Shown here: positions 28,113 through 37,266 of the stretch, piece after piece
Position numbering within the stretch: position 1 is the first letter of the stretch
Layout of the letters: each line of letters starts with the position of its first letter
Source of the DNA: Flavobacteriaceae bacterium
GTDB lineage: Bacteria; Bacteroidota; Bacteroidia; Flavobacteriales; Flavobacteriaceae
Direction: 5' to 3'
Length of the DNA stretch: 64,000 nt
NCBI GenBank assembly: GCA_018402205.1
Contig: JAGYIX010000006.1
Span: 1 to 64,000, forward strand
Notes under the pieces: model-generated
Told to the model about the DNA's origin: nothing
What the model saw: only the letters and a program-made list of their open reading frames with translations
Database searches by the model: none
Position numbers and translations under genes: made by a program

Positions 28113-28543
28113 TTTACTGGAGCTATTTTTTCTACGCGCTTCTGGTGTCTTCCGCCTTCAAAAGCCGTGCTTAAAAACACTTCTATCATCTCTAGTGCCA
28201 TCTCTTGAGAAACAAAACGAGCTGGCACAGCTATCACATTGGCATCGTTGTGTTGACGGGCTAAAGCAGCTATTTCTGTGGTCCAACAAAGCGCCGAGCG
28301 CACCTGTGCATACTTGTTTACGGTAATGTTTACTCCATTACCGCTTCCGCAAACCACTATGCCCATTTCAACCTCATTGTCGGCGACTAACCGGGCTACC
28401 TGGTGAGCAAAATCTGGATAATCTACAGATTCTTCGCTATTGGTTCCTACATTAATTACACTGTGGTTTTGTTGCTCTAACAAGTGGTGTATGGCTTGTT
28501 TTAAAGCTGTTCCGGCATGGTCGTTTCCGAGTGCTATTTTCAT
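28109..28543 (-). CDS. rpiB: Ribose 5-phosphate isomerase B
   Basis: 144 residues, full length. It interconverts ribose 5-phosphate and ribulose 5-phosphate. MKIALGNDHAGTALK holds the substrate-binding Asp8/His9, VVCGSGNGVNITVNK holds the catalytic Cys and phosphate loop, and RSALCWTTEIAALARQHNDANVI follows as expected. It is the first gene of a minus-strand pair and faces the A+T-rich gap before rnr. Confidence 0.95.
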   Translation of the reverse strand: MKIALGNDHAGTALKQAIHHLLEQQNHSVINVGTNSEESVDYPDFAHQVARLVADNEVEMGIVVCGSGNGVNITVNKYAQVRSALCWTTEIAALARQHNDANVIAVPARFVSQEMALEMIEVFLSTAFEGGRHQKRVEKIAPVK

Positions 28544-28941
28544 GTTAAGATGGTGTTAGTAACTATAGTTTAAGTGTTAAGAGTTTATGACAACTATGGC
28601 TTGTTTTACATCGTCAATAAATGTATTACGTTAAATAGAATTACGCCGTGAAAAATTCTACGAATAGATATTGACTCTTTATTAATACCTATTTGTTCAG
28701 ATATCAACCATTGTAGCGAAACAATTTATTAAAACTATAGCTGTAAATTAGTTGTTAACCGAGGTTTATAACTAGTTTAACCTGTTTATAATCAATAGTT
28801 TACTTATAATTTCATTGTTAGCTTTTTAGCATAAATCAGTTCTCGCCAACTCAGGTAAAAAGTTATGGTATATACTAACAGCCAATTATAATACCCATAT
28901 CTTCGAATGAAATAAAAAAAATCTTCTAGTAGTATTAACAA
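28544..28941. other. 398-bp A+T-rich divergent intergenic region
   Basis: By my count 28561-28920 is about 27% G+C, far below its neighbours. It must hold the promoters of rpiB (minus) and rnr (plus); TATCTTCG at 28898-28905 is a one-mismatch -7 element for rnr. It contains one near match to a DnaA box (TGTTTATAA at about 28783) among several TTATAA-rich words. I see no ORF and no RNA gene. Confidence 0.6.
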
Positions 28942-31134
28942 ATGTCGAAAAATAAAAGAAAGAAAAAAGTAAGTACTGCGTATTCGCTTACTGATGACCT
29001 TTTTTCTTTGCTTGAGAAAAATCCTGAAAAACAATATAGTTTTAAAGAAATAGCTTCTGCACTTCAACTCAGAGAGACTTCTTCTCGAAATAAGCTCATT
29101 GAACAATTAGGTTTACTAAAAGCAAAAGGTAAAATTAAAGAACCTATTTCAGGGCGATTTAGTTTCAATAACATAGACCAGCCTTCTTATCTAGGAACTG
29201 TTGATATGACTCAGTCTGGCAATGGTTATGTAGTATCAGAAGAGTATGGTCAAGACGTATTTGTGCATAAAAGCAAGTTAAACACTGCGCTACACAAAGA
29301 CACAGTTCGTTTTGTACTTCACCATAGAGGTGGGGGCTCAAAAGCAAAAGCTGAAGCTAAAATTATAGCTGTTGAGAAACGGTTTAAGTCGCGTTTTGTT
29401 GGAGAGGTCGAAGAAAGCGAATCGTTTTATTTTATCAAAGTTTCTGATAACCGTATGACACAAGATATTTATGTGTCTAAACCAAGTAAAATAGCGGTTA
29501 AACAAAAAGATAAAGTAATTATAGAAATTACTAACTGGGGTTCTTCTAAGCATGCACCAGAAGGCATGGTTATAGAAAATTTAGGTGAAAGTGGGTTACA
29601 CCAGACAGAGATTCATGCCATTTTAGCCGAATATGGGTTACCGGCATCATTCACTAAAGAAATAGATGACTTTACCGCTTCTATAGATATTTCTATTACC
29701 GATGAAGAAATTAGTAGACGTCGCGATTTTAGAGATACCCTAACCTTTACTATAGATCCCAAAGACGCTAAAGATTTTGATGACGCGCTATCATTCAAGG
29801 TTTTAGACGATAAGTGGTATGAAATAGGGGTTCATATTGCAGATGTCACTCATTACTTAAAAGAGAACACCATTTTAGACGACGAGGCGTATGAAAGAGC
29901 GACCTCTGTATATCTAGTAGACAGAGTTGTTCCGATGTTGCCAGAGGTGCTTTCTAACATGGCTTGTTCGCTGCGTGCACATGAAGAAAAATATACATTT
30001 TCTGCTGTTTTTGAAATCTCAAGTAAGGGAGAAATAAGAAACCAATGGTTTGGAAGAACGGTGATTTGCTCTGACGAACGTTTTGCTTATGAAGAAGCAG
30101 AATACATAATTGATACCCAATCAACCACTATTCCGCCAGAAGTGTCTATACGCGAAGATGCGTATGAGATAGACGAAAAGGTGGTTACCGCCATACTTGC
30201 AATGAATGAGCTGGCTAAGCAGTTTAGGTCAAAAAGGATGGCTTCTGGAGCAATATCTTTTGATAAAGAAGAAGTGCGCTTTTTGCTAGACAATAAGAAC
30301 GAACCGCTAAGCGTCTACTTTAAACGCTCAGGACAATCTAATAAGCTTATTGAAGAGTTTATGTTATTAGCCAACCGAAAGGTGGCGGAATTTATCGGTA
30401 AACAGAAAAAAACGTTTGTTTACCGTATTCACGACGAGCCAGATCTAGACAAACTTACCGCTCTGAATGGAGTGGTTCAGCGATTTGGACACAAGCTAGA
30501 TTTAAGCAACATCAAAGACATTGCCCAGTCTATAAACAAGCTTTTGGCTGACGTTTCAGGCAAATCGGAGCAGCAACTGGTAGACACTCTAACTATTCGA
30601 AGCATGAGCAAGGCAGTTTATTCTACTCAGAATATTGGCCACTATGGGCTAGCCTTTGACTACTACTCGCACTTTACCTCTCCTATTCGCAGGTATCCAG
30701 ACGTAATGGTTCACAGACTACTTCAGTTTTACCTCGACCAAAAACCAAGCGTCAAGAGCGAAGACTACGAAGAGCGTTGTGCGCATTGTTCTAGCAGAGA
30801 AGTTTTAGCGGCCAATGCCGAACGCGACTCTATCAAATACATGCAAGTTAAATTTATGCAGCGCTATGTTGGAGAGACCTTTGAAGGCGTGGTTTCTGGT
30901 GTGACAGACTGGGGCGTTTTTGTGGAGCTTCAAGAAAATAAATGCGAAGGAATGATTCGCATACGAGACTTTAAAGACGACGTTTATTATTTTGATCAAG
31001 CCCAGTATGCTCTTATAGGACATCGCACTCAAGATCAGATTCAGTTAGGAGCCAGGGTTAGGGTGGTGATCAAAAGCGCAGACCTAGATAAGCGCCAAAT
31101 AGACTTGTCTTTTGTAGAGAAAATGGATGCTTGA
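28942..31134 (+). CDS. rnr: Ribonuclease R
   Basis: 730 residues. A processive 3'-5' exoribonuclease acting on structured RNA. Domain order: an N-terminal basic helix-turn-helix (to about 75, KNKRKKKVSTAYS then FKEIASALQL), cold-shock domains (about 80-240), the RNB catalytic domain (about 255-580, with the metal-binding DPKDAKDFDDALS), and a C-terminal S1 domain (about 640-725, FEGVVSGVTDWGVFVEL). The first 850 bases are more A+T-rich than the rest. It has no downstream operon partner; tRNA-Cys follows on the other strand. Confidence 0.96.
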   Translation: MSKNKRKKKVSTAYSLTDDLFSLLEKNPEKQYSFKEIASALQLRETSSRNKLIEQLGLLKAKGKIKEPISGRFSFNNIDQPSYLGTVDMTQSGNGYVVSEEYGQDVFVHKSKLNTALHKDTVRFVLHHRGGGSKAKAEAKIIAVEKRFKSRFVGEVEESESFYFIKVSDNRMTQDIYVSKPSKIAVKQKDKVIIEITNWGSSKHAPEGMVIENLGESGLHQTEIHAILAEYGLPASFTKEIDDFTASIDISITDEEISRRRDFRDTLTFTIDPKDAKDFDDALSFKVLDDKWYEIGVHIADVTHYLKENTILDDEAYERATSVYLVDRVVPMLPEVLSNMACSLRAHEEKYTFSAVFEISSKGEIRNQWFGRTVICSDERFAYEEAEYIIDTQSTTIPPEVSIREDAYEIDEKVVTAILAMNELAKQFRSKRMASGAISFDKEEVRFLLDNKNEPLSVYFKRSGQSNKLIEEFMLLANRKVAEFIGKQKKTFVYRIHDEPDLDKLTALNGVVQRFGHKLDLSNIKDIAQSINKLLADVSGKSEQQLVDTLTIRSMSKAVYSTQNIGHYGLAFDYYSHFTSPIRRYPDVMVHRLLQFYLDQKPSVKSEDYEERCAHCSSREVLAANAERDSIKYMQVKFMQRYVGETFEGVVSGVTDWGVFVELQENKCEGMIRIRDFKDDVYYFDQAQYALIGHRTQDQIQLGARVRVVIKSADLDKRQIDLSFVEKMDA

Positions 31135-31198
31135 CAGTAAGAGCTTTAGACACAGGCCATAGCGGATAAAGCAAAAATGCCCCTTAGCTAAAAAATTG

Positions 31199-31269
31199 AG
31201 GCATCGAGCGGATTCGAACCGCTGTACAAGCTTTTGCAGAGCTGCGCCTAGCCACTCGGCCACGATGCC
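31199..31269 (-). tRNA. tRNA-Cys (GCA)
   Basis: 71 nt on the minus strand. The acceptor GGCATCG pairs with CGATGCC, and the anticodon loop CTGCAAA sits on an AGCT/AGCT stem giving anticodon GCA. The T-arm AGCGG-TTCGAAT-CCGCT and discriminator T, typical of tRNA-Cys, complete it. It lies alone between rnr and folB. Confidence 0.93.
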
Positions 31270-31313
31270 TTAATTAAACCGCGAAGTTAAGTCAAAAATT
31301 CGGCTTGTTAAAG

Positions 31314-31673
31314 TTAGGCCCTGGTCTGCGAAAGCGTAACCGAAACACTTTGTACATGCGCTCCTATAGGCGGATTAATTTTTTCCACGCAAACCTCCGC
31401 TTTTTCTAGTGTTTCAAAAACCGTAAATAATTCTTTTAAAATACGCTCAGCAACATGCTCTAAAAGCTTAGAGCGCTGCGCCATGGCCTCTGTTACCACG
31501 GCCGTTGCTGTCACGTAGTCTAGAGTGTCTTTAAGCTCGTCAGAGACACAAGACGCCTCTAGTGAGGCCCAAAGTTTTAGGTTCACTACATAATCGCTTC
31601 CAATAACCGCCTCTTCTTCAAGACAGCCGTGATAGGCGTAAACCTTTATATCGTTAACCCGTATTTCTCCCAT
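31314..31673 (-). CDS. folB: Dihydroneopterin aldolase
   Basis: 119 residues from the ATG at 31673 (MGEIRVNDIKVYAYHGCLEEE); an in-frame codon at 31733 lies upstream of the promoter and inside glnS, and is not needed. FolB cleaves dihydroneopterin to 6-hydroxymethyldihydropterin in folate synthesis. Seen: YAYHGCLEEEAVIGSDYVVNL, the active-site Glu/Tyr region, and the family's C-terminal VCVEKINPPIGAHVQSVSV, with Lys in the expected catalytic place. It is divergent from glnS. Confidence 0.92.
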   Translation of the reverse strand: MGEIRVNDIKVYAYHGCLEEEAVIGSDYVVNLKLWASLEASCVSDELKDTLDYVTATAVVTEAMAQRSKLLEHVAERILKELFTVFETLEKAEVCVEKINPPIGAHVQSVSVTLSQTRA

Positions 31674-31677
31674 GAGG

Positions 31678-31685
31678 CAAAAGTA
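31678..31685 (-). promoter_or_regulatory. Promoter -7 element of folB
   Basis: On the minus strand it reads TACTTTTG, a full match to TAnnTTTG. Only 4 bases separate it from the folB ATG, suggesting a leaderless mRNA. It supports the start at 31673. Confidence 0.55.
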
Positions 31686-31693
31686 AGAAACGC

Positions 31694-31701
31694 TAACTTT
31701 G
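31694..31701 (+). promoter_or_regulatory. Promoter -7 element of glnS
   Basis: TAACTTTG is a full match to TAnnTTTG, 22 bases ahead of the glnS ATG and only 8 bases from the opposed folB element. Confidence 0.5.
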
Positions 31702-31723
31702 TCTGCATTATTTATAATCGCGC

Positions 31724-33406
31724 ATGGAGGCAAATAAGCGTTCGCTGAATTTTATTGAGATCCTTATAGAAGAAGATCTTAAATCTAAGGCTTATGCTCA
31801 AGAGAGCCTAAGGTTTCGCTTTCCTCCCGAACCTAACGGGTATCTGCACATAGGACACGCCAGCTCTATCTGCTTGAACTTTGGACTGGGGCATAAATAC
31901 AATGCGCCCGTTAACCTTAGGTTTGACGATACCAACCCTATCAAAGAAGAGCAAGAGTATGTAGACGCCATAAAAGACGACGTAAAATGGCTCGGGTTTT
32001 CTTGGGACAAAGAATGCTATGCCTCTGACTATTTTGAGCAACTATATCAATGGGCCGAGGCGTTAATTCAAAAAGGCCTTGCTTATGTAGACTCTCAACC
32101 ATCTGAAGCGATTGCAGCTCAGAAAGGCACACCAACTGAAGCGGGAACTGACAGCCCATATAGAGAACGCTCAACAGACGAAAACCTTAAGCTTTTTAGA
32201 GAGATGAAAGCGGGCGAACACCCTGAAGGAAGCTTAGTGTTACGCGCAAAAATTGATATGAACTCTTCTAATATGCTCATGCGCGACCCCATCATTTACC
32301 GCATAATGCATAAACCGCATCACCGAACAGAAGACAAGTGGTGTATTTACCCCATGTATGACTGGGCCCACGGACAAAGCGATTACATTGAGCAAATTAC
32401 GCATTCGTTGTGCACCCTTGAATTTGTTATGCACCGAGAGCTATACGACTGGTTTTTAGACCAGCTTATGAAAGACGGAGATCTTCGCCCCAAACAACGC
32501 GAGTTTGCACGAAGAAACTTTTCTCACACGGTAGTAAGCAAACGAAAATTATTACAACTAGTTGAAAATAAAGTAGTTGATGGCTGGGATGATCCGAGAA
32601 TGCCTACAATTTCTGGCATGCGCAGAAGAGGGTACCCGCCGCAGGCGATACAAAACTTTGCCGAAACTATAGGAATCGCTAAACGTGAAAATTTAGTAGA
32701 CCTATCGCTTTTGGAATTTCACGTGAGGGAAGAGCTCAACCGAACGGCAAATCGTGTAATGGCCGTATTAGATCCGCTAAAGCTGGTGATCACTAATTAT
32801 CCAGAGGGTCAAGAGGAATGGCTAGAGGCCGAAAACAACCCCGAAGACGAGTCTGCGGGCTATCGCAAAGTGCCTTTTTCTAGAGAGCTATTCATTGAGC
32901 AAGAAGACTTTAAAGAGGAGGCGCCACGTAAATTTTTTAGATTAAAATTGGGGGGCGAGGTGCGGCTTAAAAATGGCTACATCATTCAAGCAACCGATTG
33001 TGTAAAAGACGTTGACGGAAACGTCACTGAAGTGCACGCGACCTATGACCCAAAGAGTAAGAGCGGAAGCGGAACAGAAGAGAGCTTGAGAAAAGTTAAA
33101 GGCACACTGCATTGGGTTTCAGTAGCGCACGCCTATCAGGCACAGACCAAGCTTTACGATCGTTTGTTCTCACATGAATCACCAGATACGCAGAAAGACA
33201 AAGACTTTATGTCTTTTGTCAATCCGCAATCTCTTCAAGTTGTAACTGCTTTTTGCGAGCCCTCTCTTAAAGAAGCAAAACCAGGACAAACTTTTCAGTT
33301 TCAGCGGCTGGGTTACTTCACGGTTGACAGCAAGTCTACCAAAGAGCCCATCTTCAATCGCACTTCTCAGCTTAGAGATACGTGGGCCAAACTGACAGAA
33401 GACTAG
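31724..33406 (+). CDS. glnS: Glutaminyl-tRNA synthetase
   Basis: 560 residues, full length for class I GlnRS. The HIGH motif is PPEPNGYLHIGHA (about 34-46) and the KMSKS-type loop is VVSKRKLLQLV (about 270-280). The specificity region MYDWAHGQSDYIEQITHSLCTLEF is typical, as is the C-terminal anticodon-binding beta-barrel domain (about 340-550, with FNRTSQLRDTWAKL at the end). Having glnS and gltX side by side means glutamine is charged directly rather than through the amidotransferase route. It overlaps convergent gltX by 4 bases. Confidence 0.97.
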   Translation: MEANKRSLNFIEILIEEDLKSKAYAQESLRFRFPPEPNGYLHIGHASSICLNFGLGHKYNAPVNLRFDDTNPIKEEQEYVDAIKDDVKWLGFSWDKECYASDYFEQLYQWAEALIQKGLAYVDSQPSEAIAAQKGTPTEAGTDSPYRERSTDENLKLFREMKAGEHPEGSLVLRAKIDMNSSNMLMRDPIIYRIMHKPHHRTEDKWCIYPMYDWAHGQSDYIEQITHSLCTLEFVMHRELYDWFLDQLMKDGDLRPKQREFARRNFSHTVVSKRKLLQLVENKVVDGWDDPRMPTISGMRRRGYPPQAIQNFAETIGIAKRENLVDLSLLEFHVREELNRTANRVMAVLDPLKLVITNYPEGQEEWLEAENNPEDESAGYRKVPFSRELFIEQEDFKEEAPRKFFRLKLGGEVRLKNGYIIQATDCVKDVDGNVTEVHATYDPKSKSGSGTEESLRKVKGTLHWVSVAHAYQAQTKLYDRLFSHESPDTQKDKDFMSFVNPQSLQVVTAFCEPSLKEAKPGQTFQFQRLGYFTVDSKSTKEPIFNRTSQLRDTWAKLTED

Positions 33407-34892
33407 GCCTTTAAAAACTGGACTGCGCGCGCTATGCGCCTAGAGGCCTCTTCTTTGCCGATAAACTGCATAATACTATATACAGATGGGCCCTTGAGGG
33501 CTCCTACTAGAGCTAATCGCAGGGGAGCCATTAGTGCGCCTATACTCAGCGCCTTTTCTTCGACAAACTTTTTTAGACAAGCCTCTAGCGCTTCTTCAGA
33601 AAAGGAAGTTTCAACGCATCTAGACACAAAATCAGCTAGCAACAGGCTGGTTTCATTTTTCCACTGTTTTGCTACCGCTTTTTCATCGTAGCTCTCTGGA
33701 GCAGAAAAAAAGTAGCCGTGCTCGTTGTACAGATCTTGAGGAATAATTAAACGCTCTTTAACTAGGTTTAGAGCTGTCTTAACGCGCCCCTCCCCTATAG
33801 ACCGAAGAGGCTCAGAGAAAGTTATGCAAATTTCAGCTAGCACCTCATCGCTTAGTCCTTGTAGATAGTGTTGATTGAACCATCGCAACTTTTCTATATC
33901 AAAGCGGGCCCCAGCTTTTTGAATGCCTTTCATCGAAAAAAGCAAGGCCATTTCTTCTATGCTAAGCACTTCGCTATCTGATTTTGTGCTCCACCCAAGC
34001 AACGCTAAAAAATTCAATAATGGGGCAGATAAAAATCCAGACTCTTTAAAACCATCTATACTGTTCCATTTTAAAGGATATACTGGAAACCCCCTAGTTC
34101 TCCATCGCGCTTACTTAGTTTTCCTTTGCCATCGGGCCTAAGAATAAGTGGTAAGTGAGCAAATGTGGGAGGTGTCCAATCAAAGGCTTCATAGAGCATA
34201 TAATGCAAGGGTAATGATGGCAACCATTCTTCGCCTCGAATTACGTGTGTGATTTTCATGAGATGGTCGTCTACCACATTCGCTAGATGATAGGTAGGCA
34301 TTCCGTCACTTTTAAAGAGCACTTTGTCGTCTAGGGTGTTGCTATTTACTAATACCCGGTCTCTTACTTCGTCATTGACAGTTATCTGTCTGTTGGGTTC
34401 TACTTTAAATCGAACCACATATGCCGCCCCGCTAGATAGTAGACGTTGCACTTCGCTAGGTGCTAGTGTAAGGCTGTTTCGCATTTCGGCACGCGTAGTG
34501 CTATCGTAACTAAAATGCTCTTTGTTTGCAGCCGCCTCGGCTCTTTTTTGCTCTAATTCTTCTGTGCTGTCAAATGCGTAATAGGCGTTGTTGTTGTCTA
34601 TTAGCCTTTGGATGTATTCTTGATATATGGCGTATCGCTCACTTTGTCTATACGGCCCATACTGCCCCTGGTGCATCGGGCTCTCGTCGGGCTCGATCTG
34701 TGCCCATCTCAGACAGTCTTGAATATACGACTCGGCGCCTTCTACGTAGCGGGCCTGGTCTGTGTCTTCTATGCGAAGTATAAAGACACCTTGGTGCTGT
34801 TTGGCAAAAAGATAGTTGTATAAGGCCGTTCTTAATCCTCCAATATGTAGCGGCCCTGTAGGGCTTGGGGCAAAGCGTACTCTAACCGACAT
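33403..34892 (-). CDS. gltX: Glutamyl-tRNA synthetase (frameshifted in this sequence)
   Basis: The start is the ATG at 34892 ([24 protein letters not shown]), which carries the HIGH motif. The first part (34071-34892) ends at [12 protein letters not shown], just past the KMSKS motif; the second (33403-34017 and the bases before it) carries the anticodon-binding domain from NFLALLGW onward. The break is in a five-C run (plus strand, 34090-34094): reading three bases there gives [12 protein letters not shown], the usual family text. The GluRS gene is essential, so this is almost surely a base error, not a pseudogene. The repaired length is about 496 residues. Confidence 0.88.
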
Positions 34893-34907
34893 GAATTTTT
34901 CTTTTTT

Positions 34908-34915
34908 CAAAGGTA
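34908..34915 (-). promoter_or_regulatory. Promoter -7 element of gltX
   Basis: Minus strand TACCTTTG, a full match to TAnnTTTG, 15 bases ahead of the ATG at 34892. Confidence 0.5.
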
Positions 34916-34938
34916 GCATTATCGAGAAGATCAATTGG

Positions 34939-34946
34939 TATCTTTG
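34939..34946 (+). promoter_or_regulatory. Promoter -7 element of ybeY
   Basis: TATCTTTG is a full match to TAnnTTTG and ends 4 bases before the GTG start of ybeY, suggesting a leaderless mRNA. Confidence 0.5.
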
Positions 34947-34950
34947 AACC

Positions 34951-35373
34951 GTGGAATTGCAGGTAGTTTTTGATAATTTTCCTAACACTAGCAAGGGCGT
35001 TACTCTGTGGGCGGCCAAGATCTCCGAATGTGCTCAATGGCTAGATCTAGATGGCCTTATTTGTTTTAAGTTCGTATCAGACGACGAGATGCTTGCTCAG
35101 AATCAGGCTTATTTGAAGCACGACACCTTAACAGACATACTCACGTTTGATTTACGAGACACTCCTGCAGCAGAGATTAACGTTTTGATTAGCGTAGACA
35201 GAGTGGCCGATAACGCACAGAAGTTTAAAGTTTCTTTTGAAACAGAGCTCTTTAGGGTTATGAGCCATGGGTTGCTTCATGCAAGCGGCCTGTCGGACAA
35301 GTCTAATGAAGAACAAGCGATCATGCGCAAACGAGAAGACGAATTAATTAATATGTTCCACGTGGAACCATAA
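34951..35373 (+). CDS. ybeY: Endoribonuclease YbeY (16S rRNA maturation)
   Basis: 140 residues from a GTG. A metal-dependent RNase for 16S rRNA 3' processing and ribosome quality control. The domain shows [14 protein letters not shown] (about 50-63) and the metal site [15 protein letters not shown]. Two His of the usual HGxLHxxGxDH site are present, but the third is Asp, a change I recall from other Bacteroidota. Its final codons contain a parS-like palindrome (35354-35369). mnmG follows 3 bases later, so the two are probably co-transcribed. Confidence 0.88.
   Translation: MELQVVFDNFPNTSKGVTLWAAKISECAQWLDLDGLICFKFVSDDEMLAQNQAYLKHDTLTDILTFDLRDTPAAEINVLISVDRVADNAQKFKVSFETELFRVMSHGLLHASGLSDKSNEEQAIMRKREDELINMFHVEP
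35354..35369. promoter_or_regulatory. parS: parS-like centromere site 1
   Basis: TGTTCCACGTGGAACC; its 14-bp core GTTCCACGTGGAAC is a perfect palindrome. It matches the widespread parS consensus TGTTTCACGTGAAACA at 13 of 16 positions, and the core is identical to a known parS variant recognised by ParB in pseudomonads. It lies in the last codons of ybeY. Confidence 0.75.
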
Positions 35374-35376
35374 CGT

Positions 35377-37245
35377 ATGTTTGAAGAGGTTTATGACGTT
35401 ATTGTAGTGGGCGCGGGTCATGCTGGAGCAGAAGCGGCAGCAGCATCTGCGAATATGGGCATGAGCACCTTGTTGATCACGATGAACCTGCAGACTATAG
35501 GCCAAATGTCATGTAACCCCGCAATGGGAGGCATAGCAAAAGGCCAAATTGTCAGAGAAATTGACGCCCTAGGCGGATACAGCGGATTGGTTAGCGATGA
35601 AAGCGCTATACAGTATAAAATGCTAAACCGATCTAAAGGGCCCGCTATGTGGAGTCCTCGCACCCAAAATGACCGCATGCTATTTGCCGAATCTTGGCGC
35701 GTGCGTTTAGAGAATACACCAAATCTCGATTTTTATCAAGAGATGGTTACCGGGTTGCTTATAGACAAAGACGCTGTTGTAGGCGTCTCTACCACATTGG
35801 GCATTCACATTCGGTCTAAGAAGGTTGTCTTGACTAATGGTACTTTTCTGAACGGACTCATACACATTGGTGAGAAGAATTTTGGCGGCGGTCGTGCTGG
35901 AGAGAAGGCCTCCTTTGGCATTACCGAACAGTTGGTAGACCTTGGCTTTGATGCAGGCCGCATGAAAACGGGCACCCCTCCTCGAGTTGACAGTCGCTCG
36001 CTAGACTATAGCAAAATGGTGCCTCAGCCGGGCGACCAGGTTCCCGGGCACTTTAGTTATTTGAAGAATTTTACTTTAGAGCGCCAGCTTGACTGTCATT
36101 TGACGCACACCTCTGATCAGGTTCATGATTTGCTTCGCCTCGGTTTTGACCGCTCCCCGATGTTTAATGGCAACATTCAGTCTATCGGCCCTCGTTACTG
36201 CCCCTCTATAGAGGATAAGATTAATCGTTTCGCTGAAAAAGATAGCCATCAAATCTTTGTAGAGCCCGAAGGGTGGCGCACGGTAGAGGTCTACGTTAAC
36301 GGGTTTAGCACTTCACTACCCGAGGACGTTCAATACGCCGCTCTTCGAAAGGTTACTGGCTTTGAGAATGTGAAGTTCTTCAGACCTGGGTACGCTATCG
36401 AATATGACTATTTTCCGCCTACTCAGCTTAAAAACTCGCTGGAGACCAAGATCATTAGAGGGCTTTATTTTGCCGGACAGATCAACGGCACTACCGGATA
36501 CGAAGAGGCCGCTAGCCAGGGCATTATCGCCGGAATTAATGCTGCATTAAGCATAAGAGAAAAAGAACCCTTAGTGCTTAAACGCGATGAAGCGTATATC
36601 GGGGTATTGATTGACGACTTGATTACCAAGGGCACTGAAGAGCCCTATAGAATGTTTACCTCTAGAGCCGAGTACCGCACCTTATTGCGTCAAGACAATG
36701 CTGATTTTCGCCTTACTGAGCTATCTTATCGTATGGGTCTTGCCAAAGACGGCCGTATGCGGGCCATGGAGACCAAACGCGAACAGACCGACCAAATGTT
36801 GAGCTTCTTCGAAAACACCTCTTACGACTTTAATGAGGCCAACAAAATGCTCTCTGATCTAGATTCGGCTGCCGTCAAGCAAGACGACAAGTTGAAGAAA
36901 CTGCTTTCGCGGCCCAACGTGTCACTATCAGACATGAAGTTGTTGTCTCCAGTAGCGGAATATATTGAGGGTCATCAGCCCAGCGCAGAGGTGTTAGAGC
37001 AGGTGGAGGTTACCATAAAGTACTCGGGGTACATTGAAAAGGAGCGTGCAAATGCAGACAAACTAACGCGTTTAGAGCACGTAAAAATTCCTGATGATTT
37101 TGAATACCACCGATTGCGCTCTCTTTCTTTCGAGGCTAGAGAAAAGCTGAGCGCGGTAAAGCCGGCCTCGGTTTCTCAGGCCTCTCGTATTAGTGGAGTT
37201 TCTCCTTCAGACATTAGTATTTTGCTTATTCACTTAGGTCGATAG
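35377..37245 (+). CDS. mnmG: tRNA uridine-5-carboxymethylaminomethyl modification enzyme
   Basis: 622 residues, full length. With MnmE it installs the cmnm5 group at wobble U34 of several tRNAs, using FAD, NADH and methylene-tetrahydrofolate. The FAD-binding motif is VIVVGAGHAGAEAAAASANMG, followed by CNPAMGGIAKGQIVREIDALGG, GTFLNGLIHIG, and the family region FRPGYAIEYDYFPPTQL with YFAGQINGTTGYEEAA. The C-terminal helical domain is complete. Parts of the gene are often found near oriC, and here both ends abut parS-like sites. Confidence 0.97.
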   Translation: MFEEVYDVIVVGAGHAGAEAAAASANMGMSTLLITMNLQTIGQMSCNPAMGGIAKGQIVREIDALGGYSGLVSDESAIQYKMLNRSKGPAMWSPRTQNDRMLFAESWRVRLENTPNLDFYQEMVTGLLIDKDAVVGVSTTLGIHIRSKKVVLTNGTFLNGLIHIGEKNFGGGRAGEKASFGITEQLVDLGFDAGRMKTGTPPRVDSRSLDYSKMVPQPGDQVPGHFSYLKNFTLERQLDCHLTHTSDQVHDLLRLGFDRSPMFNGNIQSIGPRYCPSIEDKINRFAEKDSHQIFVEPEGWRTVEVYVNGFSTSLPEDVQYAALRKVTGFENVKFFRPGYAIEYDYFPPTQLKNSLETKIIRGLYFAGQINGTTGYEEAASQGIIAGINAALSIREKEPLVLKRDEAYIGVLIDDLITKGTEEPYRMFTSRAEYRTLLRQDNADFRLTELSYRMGLAKDGRMRAMETKREQTDQMLSFFENTSYDFNEANKMLSDLDSAAVKQDDKLKKLLSRPNVSLSDMKLLSPVAEYIEGHQPSAEVLEQVEVTIKYSGYIEKERANADKLTRLEHVKIPDDFEYHRLRSLSFEAREKLSAVKPASVSQASRISGVSPSDISILLIHLGR

Positions 37246-37260
37246 GTTCCACGTGAAACA
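37245..37260. promoter_or_regulatory. parS: parS-like centromere site 2
   Basis: GGTTCCACGTGAAACA matches the parS consensus TGTTTCACGTGAAACA at 14 of 16 positions. It starts at the last base of the mnmG stop codon and ends 6 bases before the next gene. Confidence 0.75.
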
Positions 37261-37266
37261 CTTTCA

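Noticed and set aside
31724-31733. Longer folB start at 31733
   Set aside because: It would overlap glnS and cross the -7 elements; the ATG at 31673 begins exactly where FolB homology begins.
32716-32729. Third parS-like word ATTTCACGTGAGGG in glnS
   Set aside because: Only 10 of 14 core positions match and it is explained by the coding sequence (EFHVRE).
33403-34892. gltX as a true pseudogene
   Set aside because: Both halves are well conserved, the gene is normally essential, and the break is a homopolymer change.
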